64,000 bases of DNA from Symbiodinium natans (Eukaryota; Sar; Dinophyceae; Suessiales; Symbiodiniaceae), in the NCBI GenBank assembly GCA_905221605.1, contig CAJNDS010002801.1, forward strand, positions 250,001 through 314,000, in the 5' to 3' direction. This document shows positions 56,880 to 64,000 of this stretch, piece by piece. Below the pieces are notes generated by a model. It saw nothing but the letters and a program-made list of their open reading frames with translations. It was not told where the DNA came from and did no database searches. Position 1 is the first letter of the stretch. Each line of letters opens with the position of its first letter. Made by a program: the position numbers and the translations under genes.

Positions 56880-59170
56880 CCACGTCGGCATATCTACAAC
56901 ATAGCTTGCACTGTCGGGGCTTCATGGCTTTGGATGCTGCAAGGATCTCTGGTTCTCTAGCAAACAGAACCCTGTAACCCTGTCCGCAACACGAAACTAT
57001 GCACGAAACGACTGCGGCCGTGCTCTGAGGCAGCTGCGGTCTTGGTTGCTGGCTAAAGCCCCCATAGGAAGGCGGCGGGGTGGCCGCTGAAAAACCTGTG
57101 GCAAAGACGGATAGGCCACGTTGCTACAAACGGCTGTTCAGGAGCCCCTCGGCCACTCCTGACTCATCCCATGCCGTTAGTTCAGTGACCTGATAGCAAT
57201 GCAACCTGCCTCACATCTCCCCAACCCCTCCCCCCAAAAAACAGGGAAGAACAACAAACAACAATCAACAACAAACAAATCCACGACTCCACCCCCTTGG
57301 CCCAAGGGAGCTCGGCCTTGCCGCGGCGGGATGGCGGTCGACGAGGTGCTCGGCGCCGGGGCGGACTGGGGGGCAGGTGCCTCATCGGAGAACCTGAGCC
57401 CAGGACTTGTTTAAGGTTGCTCGGCTCATGGATGCTTTAAACGAGGATGTTGGGATTTGCAGGTTCGGTTGCATAGGTTCGAGATATCAAGCACAACTTG
57501 CGAAACAAAACTGGCATGGTCTGACATGTATCGCCCCACACGCCCTAGCCTGCTGACAAAATAGGAATGCTGCCCGTGCATGACATGAAAACACCGTGTA
57601 GGGTGCCCACGTGAAGCGTCTGGGCCGGCTCGACCCCTCGGCACTTCCTGCAGGTCAGGGGCTGTAGGACACACCAAATGGCCCGCATGTCTTGAACGAG
57701 CTGGGAAACCGAGACGACCTTAAACGGGTTCTGACAGCCAACCATCGCAAGCCCGTTACCCCCGCACCTGTCTCCGCGGCCATGACCTGTGACTAGACTG
57801 GATGTGAAGACATGATGGCAATGGTGCATAAATACAGCGGGGTCCGAAAAGGTGGTCTGCGTCGGAAGTATCGAAGCAGAGAGAACATGTGTACAGCGTA
57901 TGTGGCAGGAACTTTGGTGTGTGTGTGTAAGCGGTATGTAACTGTGCACCCAAATCCCTCACAAGGGTGCACCCCCCAAAGACATGGAGCACCGCGGAAG
58001 CCTGCGAAGTGGGGGGGAAATCCCCCCTCCGCCCGGCCCAGTACTAGGTCACTGGAGCCCCGATATTTGCGCAGCGGCAGTGAGGATTTGACTCGAAGGT
58101 TGTCCCGTTTCCGCGATGCAGCGAGTTGAAGCAACCAGTCAATTCAGTCCAGTCAGACATGTCGCAGCCCCTCAAGATGTTCCTTCGGACTTTGTTTTGC
58201 TGCAGGCTTGATCTTGAACCCCACAGCTTGCGTATTTATGAGCATTTCCTGTGGCCTCCTTTCCTCTGTGAGTCAGCGCCTGCAGTGCGAAGTCAAACGT
58301 CCCTTGGTACTCTACCCGAGCATACCGGCCATACAACAAGATGCAACAAAAGAACGTGACAAACCAATGCTGCACACAAACACACCAACCCAAGCAAACA
58401 ACAAAGAAATGAACCTAAGTCGAGCCTGGTGTAATCCCAAAGCACGAGGCGGTGAGCAGCTTTTGCGCACACATGGGCCTATGAAGGTATGCGGTCTTGC
58501 AATGCCCCGAAGGGTTGCACTGGGGTTGTCATCAGAATAGCACACCCAACGATCCCAGGTCATCCAGATTACATACAGCTACACGTTGCATCCAAATTCT
58601 CACTATCAAGGCCGCTGACACAACTTACCTGGGGCCAAAAACATTAAGAACCACGTAGCAGGACCCTGAGAATAGTGATTCATACTCTGCATGTCGCGCA
58701 CCCACCTCAAAATCAAGCAAACCATCGTAGGCAATCAGAACCCCCACCACCCCAACGTCCACTTCCGGCTGTCCACGCACGTGAAGAGGGCTGCCAAGTC
58801 TCACTGGCCGACGAATATATCCCTATTCAGCCTAATCACATGGCCCTCCACACATATTCAGCTCCAACTTCACGCCGGGAAATGATGCAAACTAAGGCTC
58901 TAATCTCTCGAAACTGATCTACACAGGACACGCGGCCTCTTGCCACAGATGCGTCACCGTTCCCCCCTGAGCTATAGAGACGTCCATCGTTCCGTAATGC
59001 TGAAGGTCAAGTGTCTAGAACACCTGAGCTCGCGGAGGCCCGCAAAGACAGCGGTGGTCTCGGCACCGCTTGAAAAAGCGGGGGTCGATGCATTAACTTC
59101 ATGCGAAGCTCATTTTCTGCTGTAAACATGGTGCACGCTTCAGACAAACGTCTCGTTAGAATGGCTCATG
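56880..59170. other. Unassigned sequence
   Basis: Overlapping frames on both strands, for example minus 57949-57545 (NPFKVVSVSQLVQDMRAIWC) and plus 57812-58129. No family was recognised and no splice-supported exon was found. Confidence 0.35.
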
Positions 59171-59171
59171 C

Positions 59172-62100
59172 TTAGGCAACTAATAACGAAGATATGCGGC
59201 ACCGCGCAGGTGCAGACATCTGGGAATCTAGGAATCCATGGATTCCCAGAAGTGCCTGCACTTCTTCTGCAATTCTTTTCTGCAACTCATGGTGCGATTC
59301 AACCAAACTCTGTTGGGAGATGTTGGGAGCACCTCGGCAGCTCTTGCCGAGGGCAGAAAGCACTCCCCTGTGCCTCTACAAGTATTCGGCCGTTAAACGC
59401 ACACTCCCAGCATCGGGAGTAGAAAGGAGCACGAAATTCGGAGACCATTTCTGGCCCGAACGGACTGCACCGAATCTGCGAAATCTGCGAAGGTGGCTCC
59501 ACCTTGAGCGGTTGCCACTCTCTCAGCGCAGCTACACAAAGTGAGATAAAGTATTGACTGCGCCGGAGCCTGAAGCTTGCTATGCAAAGTTTCACTTCCG
59601 TCCTCCGAAACTGTCCTCTGGGTCAACTCCTCAATCAGTCTGAACATGCCTTGAACATTCAGCCGAGTCCCTGAATTGGAACTCGGAACTTAACCGAGCA
59701 ACCCCACCCCCACCCTGTCAGAACTGCGCCAGGAAGGGGTGGTTCTGCGCCCTCCGTGCGGAGGGCCGCTGTTCTGGAGGCCTCAGCAAGGCAGCCAAAA
59801 ACGAGTCGCTAGGCTGCTAGGAATCCGAATGGGCCGCCTCCTTAGTGTTCCCGCTTGCTTGACATAAGGCGGTGCTCAGAAGGCACGGCCGAAGGCACGT
59901 GCAAGAACTTGCGCAGGGTGGCCTGTGAAACGATCTGTATCAAGCACCTTTGAAGGGACCCCAAGAAAACCGAAGTACTGGGATCCTATGACCTTTGCAA
60001 GGGGACCTGCGTGGATGTCTCCAGGTGGAGGGTGCTCTCAGAGGCGAAGGTAACCACACTGCCGACGAGCTGCATCTTCAGCAGCCACTGGCAAAGATCC
60101 ACTGCCTCCGGGTGCTCCTGGCTCAGGATTTGTTTTTTATGAGTCTCGGCGCCCCAAACATGTAACAACGCGCAACCCCGGGTGCTCCTGGCTCAGGATT
60201 TCTTTTTATGAGTCTCGGCGCCCCAAACATGTAACAACGCGCAGCCGATTCCGGCGCGGGGCGCCTCCTTGAACTTGCTCGGCCAGGAGATGGTGGCGGA
60301 GCGCAGCTTGTGTGCAATCTGGCTCATCCTTTCATTGGAAAGCTCTTTGGCAGCGCCCTTTGTGACTTCAAGCCCCTTGCACGCACAACCTCGAAATCCG
60401 AACACCCAGAAGAACCCACAACTCCTGAACATTCCCGACCTGTCTTGAAAGGCCCCCTCTCCCTTTGTAGAGCAAAGCAGCTTTGCAGAGCCGACATAGT
60501 TCTCCCCTGGCTGGTCATCCTTGGTGGCCCCGGTGTCGGGCTTAAACCGGGTTGTTGGGAACGTCTTGGCACGCCAAGGCCTGAAACCTCACGCGCAGCC
60601 AAGGTTTCAGGCCGTGGTTCACCCGGCGCACAGTCCCAACCTCCCTGGAACCCCTTAAAGGTCTGAAACCTCGCCCCCAGCCCAACGGCACTCTTCAGCC
60701 AAAGGTCGAAGAGCTTGTGCGAGAATGGGAACCGACCCCTCATGAGCGCAAACATCATCACGCCAACCTTGCATGTGCCGAACGGCATAGGCTCTGTTGG
60801 GCGTCGAAACCCGACGAAGTCTAACGACACATCATAAAAAATGAGCCACACGATCGAGGACCTGTTCATTGCAAGGCACGGCAAACATGTCAGAAGCTTG
60901 CGAGTAGTTTCCCTCATACGCTTCCGGCGCGATGTACTGATCCTCAGTCCGTGGCCGGAAGTCTTGTGCTGGCAGGGACGTGGGAAAAGCTTGCATACCG
61001 ACTATTAAGTCTAGCAAGGTCGCCGATCCCACCACACGATCCTTGGATGAGTGCTTCGAGCAGGACCCTAAGGGGTTTTTTCCAACCAGAAACAGTGTGG
61101 TCCTCTTGTTCAAGCCACTCACACGCCAGCTGTTGACTGCCAAAGGACACCTCGTTCTTTTTCGTCCTTTAACTTGACCGTCTGCAGCGTATCGTAGTCG
61201 ATGATCTTCACCTCAACCGCAATCCACAATCGAACCCTGAGGTGGAATGGTAACTGGACCTCATGAAGGGACGACCTCGGTCCTCATGGAAGCTCCACTT
61301 TCTGTCGTGGCATGTTCACAAGTCCCATGTGGACAGGCATAGTCACCCCTTCATTCCGCGCATCTGGAAGACAGCCACGAGTTTCCCAAAAAAGAAGGTG
61401 GCATGCTTGCACAAGCGTTCACAATCTTGCACAACTGCTGAACCCACCTGCACTTGGCCACGCTCGTCCCGCTTGATCATGACATTCTGCAGCTTAAGGT
61501 CTCGATGCACCAAGTCGTGGTCGTGAAGGACCTCTGAATTTGACATGCAGGCATGCAAGTCATAACCCATCTCCCGGCGTGGCGCGCCGTGTGCTGTGCC
61601 ATGGGCAAGTGCAGATCACCAAGACATCCGTACCAGCATCATCTCTTGCCAAGCAATGCAATGCTTCTTCCGCATGCAGAATGCCCTTGAACAACAATGG
61701 TATACAACAGTCCCACACTACCACCAAGAGACATGACATGAGGAAGCATAACTGCTGGCCAGGTGCCGTGAGGCCTTTCAAAATTTGGCCAACGATGCCC
61801 TTCCTTGGCAGACAGACATTGGGAGCAAGCACATGCACCGCGCACAGCATCACACGTGAACAGAACTCAAAACCAAGCCAGACTATCCAGATGCCTTGAA
61901 CCTAGCCCGTACTAAGGTGCATCATATGTCTAGCTGTGGCTCATCTCCGCCATTGGCATGGGTCCTTCCAGCTCTCGTAGCGTGTCGAAGAGATCCTTTC
62001 CGAGCACCTTTTCCATAACCACATAGTAGCCTTCTTCATCCTCACAGAGGCATTTGGGGAAGAGAGGGTGCCGGAAGCCATAGTGCCATAGAGGCGCAGG

Positions 62101-62390
62101 GCTGGAAGGCATGTTGTGCTACTCTCATTGCCTAAAGCCCCCTATGTACCGCAGTGATGATCCCGGATCTGCCTCCGACACTTCCAGCAGCTGGCACAAG
62201 TTGCTTTGCGTTGCCAATTCAAAGAGTGTCCGGCAACTTGCTCGCCACTGCTTCTCCTCCACCTCAGTGGCAACTTGAATTTCTCAGAAGAGGGTGTTGC
62301 TGTCCATGACTCGGTACAAGCTACCTTGCTGGCAAAATAGGTTTTCTTGATGTTCTTCACAACCACTGGGCGATTGTCCTTGGCGTCAAC
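59172..62390 (-). CDS. Protein kinase with DYD in place of DFG
   Basis: Minus-strand exons give a Ser/Thr-type kinase fold in order. About 62385-62325: RPVVVKNIKKTYFASK, the beta-3 Lys. 62262 to about 62150: VEEKQWRASCRTLFELATQS, the helix-C region, after a 62-bp GT-AG intron. About 62110-61965: EGYYVVMEKVLGKDLFDTLR, hinge and helix D. 61533-61448: LHDHDLVHRDLKLQNVMI, catalytic loop with HRDLKLQN. 61211-61151: VKIIDYDTLQTVKLKDEKER, where DYD replaces DFG. 60942-60880: DQYIAPEAYEGNYSQASDMF, the APE region. 60767 to about 60690: VGVMMFALMRGRFPF. About 60350-60265: MSQIAHKLRSATISWPSKFK. 60117-60070: EHPEAVDLCQWLLKMQ. Helical segments at 59647-59400 and 59363-59172 may be the C-terminus. No glycine-rich loop was found. 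The activation-loop exon near 61050 is uncertain. Confidence 0.82.
60108..60243. repeat. 70-bp tandem duplication spanning a splice acceptor
   Basis: Two copies (60108-60175 and 60178-60243) differ only by a few bases. Each contains, on the minus strand, ATCCTGAGCCAG followed by GAGCACCCGG: the acceptor and first exon bases of the kinase exon at 60117. The upper copy is thus a decoy acceptor inside the GC-AG intron. Confidence 0.9.
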
Positions 62391-62709
62391 TCAGTTTTAC
62401 AGAGGCCCTCTGCCACGATGCATCAGCTTGAACTGGTGCATGCAAGCGGCCGCACATCTCATCCCATGCACAAGTGAAACATGTTTATTTGCTGTTGGCG
62501 TAACTCCATCGAAGAAGACCTTGGTGTGGTGCTTGACAGCACCAGATGCGACTGGTCGTCCATGAAGCTCGTGCGACAACAGCAACTGCAACAATATAAA
62601 ATGCCATAAGCCAGGAGTCATATCTCTCGTCGGAGCTGCGAATCACTCCTCCATCAAGGTGCCATTTTCGCATAGGCATAGACATCGGAATCCACGTAAA
62701 CACATCCCA

Positions 62710-62988
62710 TCACCTCCCTCTCAGAACCCTCAAACTTTCAGAACCCTCAGAACCCTCAGAACCCTCAAAACCCTCTGCCTGGGCTCTTGGCGCCCTTCTT
62801 GAGTGCCGAGGCATACTGCCGTAGATCTTCATCCTCTGCTCCTCCCCCATTTTGTTTCGGTTGGCAGATGTTGACACCCAGGACCCAGGTGTATCTCCGA
62901 CACCTCCCTCACCATCCCTCACTGCATGGAGCTGGGCTGATATCTTATCGAGTGCATGCCACCAATGAACTGCATCACGGACTAGCAA
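62710..62988 (-). CDS. Candidate 5' exon upstream of the kinase
   Basis: A minus frame reads VHWWHALDKISAQLHAVRDG, NRNKMGEEQRMKIYGSMPRH and SRRAPRAQAEGFEGSEGSEG. The GSE repeat comes from a 9-10-bp tandem repeat (CAGAACCCT on the plus strand, about 62728-62771). Its position and strand suit an N-terminal exon of the kinase, but no junction was verified. Confidence 0.35.
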   Translation of the reverse strand: MLVRDAVHWWHALDKISAQLHAVRDGEGGVGDTPGSWVSTSANRNKMGEEQRMKIYGSMPRHSRRAPRAQAEGFEGSEGSEGSESLRVLRGR

Positions 62989-63396
62989 ACCAGGAACCGA
63001 AACGCGGTCGGCGCTGATTAGGCAGATTAGGTGACGTCACCCAGCCGCCGCCTGTCCAGTGCTTGCTCGGAGTGCTGCGGGTGCCCTGCAGCTTCTTCAG
63101 AGGTCAGGATGCAACAAACCCTGGATTCGTCAATCTCCCGAAGCACGCGCAGCAAGTGCGAATCACATGCGCGTCAAACACCATGGGCCTTGACAAGCCT
63201 AAAACTCTCGCATCCCCGAAACTTCCCAAGCTGTAAGCTGTGACTGATGGGTGCCGGACGCGGCTGCGGCTCAGGAGTGGCGGCAGGGCGGAGGGCTTCC
63301 TCGATAGCCGTCAAAAATCATATTTGGGTGCCCTACATTTTAGGGCCCCACCTGAAAAACATCGATCAGAAATCGGTTCGAGTACGCTAAGACCCG

Positions 63397-63609
63397 CTAC
63401 TTCTTGTAGCATACCTCACACGTTGCAACTGCTGCTTCAAACAGTGCCTCCTGCATCTTCAGTCGAATCCCACGACGTCTGCTTACCCAGACCCCCTCAC
63501 GTTCCCACACTCGTACAACCTTTCTCATCCCAGCAGCTTCCGCTCCGAATGCGCTGCCGGCTCCTGCGCAAGACACGCTCAAGGCCACGCGGTGGGATTC
63601 CTCGGGCAC
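63397..63609 (-). CDS. Candidate coding exon near window end
   Basis: The minus frame opens with ATG at 63609 (MPEESHRVALSVSCAGAGSA) and continues GMRKVVRVWEREGVWVSRRR, then LKMQEALFEAAVATCEVCYK. The amphipathic, charged composition is protein-like. It could be another N-terminal kinase exon or part of a separate gene extending beyond the window. Confidence 0.33.
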   Translation of the reverse strand: MPEESHRVALSVSCAGAGSAFGAEAAGMRKVVRVWEREGVWVSRRRGIRLKMQEALFEAAVATCEVCYKK

Positions 63610-64000
63610 TCATGGTCTGCGCAGCCAGGAAGGGGGTCCTCCAACTGCCATGAAATGGTCGACTCCGAAGCAAACGTAGAGGGAAGACCTGTCCATTGCA
63701 GACTCGCAGGAAATGTCCACTTCTAGTACGCCTACCCATCTGTCCCCTACTCTTTCATTCAGGCCGGAGTTCGATCTGCGACCTAGAACTGCAATTCCCC
63801 CTTTCTTCCGGCGAACATAAGCAAGAAGGCCCGTGCACCAGCGCCTCTGGCTGTTTGGCTAAACATGACAGCAACAAGTCCGGATTAGTGGATAAAATGG
63901 ACGACATGTCAACTTGACAGTTAGAGTATAAAAACATCCAGCAGCTCCGAAGCTGCGATTTGCCACATCATGCCACATCGACGTTGCTGTGATAGAACGT

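Overview
The window looks like nuclear DNA of a dinoflagellate. Exons are short. Introns start with GT but also with GC and, apparently, GA, and most end in AG. The DNA is GC-moderate with many microsatellites and short CCCTAAA-type blocks. Cold-shock-domain (CSD) proteins, a family known to be expanded in dinoflagellates, occur at least twice. No tRNA, rRNA, CRISPR array, bacterial-type operon or intact transposon was recognised. Most long open frames are shadows or run through simple repeats, so I called genes from conserved motifs, splice junctions that keep frame, and strand consistency.

Every gene supported by a recognisable domain lies on the minus strand, which fits the unidirectional gene arrays typical of dinoflagellates. 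Reading from high to low coordinate: a protein kinase with a DYD triplet in place of DFG (about 62.4-59.2 kb); Gln/Pro- and Lys-rich exons of an unknown gene (56.9-56.3 kb); a CSD gene, here CSD-B (55.7-54.9 kb); an unidentified gene with acidic ends (53.1-48.7 kb); a tandem two-CSD gene with a long Gln/Pro/Ala tail, here CSD-A (48.0-44.1 kb); unidentified coding exons (42.2-41.3 and 40.9-40.5 kb); a class-3/diacylglycerol-lipase-like gene (about 37.6-35.3 kb); an intron-free battenin/CLN3-like membrane protein (34.3-33.0 kb); unidentified exons (29.8-25.6 kb); an acidic low-complexity gene (21.3-20.4 kb); scattered exons (18.7-13.5 kb); a gene with an acidic exon and a Lys-rich end (10.9-9.9 kb); an Arg/Glu/Asp-repeat gene (8.1-6.4 kb); and an elongation factor P-like protein, probably organellar (2.7-2.1 kb).

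The most informative locus is CSD-A. Its exons can be joined in frame across eight introns to give two complete cold-shock domains. Both domains are cut by a phase-0 GT-AG intron at the same place (after GQM, before VAKNV), and CSD-B is cut at the matching place. This points to duplication of an intron-containing domain. Repeats worth noting are a 70-bp tandem duplication that copies a splice acceptor in the kinase gene, several short tandem arrays with 9-13-bp units, a 20-bp palindrome in a GTAGGC-rich patch, an AT-rich island of about 1.4 kb, and an inverted pair of CCCTAAA/TTTAGGG blocks.

The genes do not form an obvious pathway. By family, they cover translation (EF-P), nucleic-acid binding (CSD proteins, perhaps the Arg-rich proteins), lipid signalling (lipase), lysosome-type membrane function (battenin) and phosphorylation (kinase). 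Exon boundaries are my manual joins and need RNA evidence.
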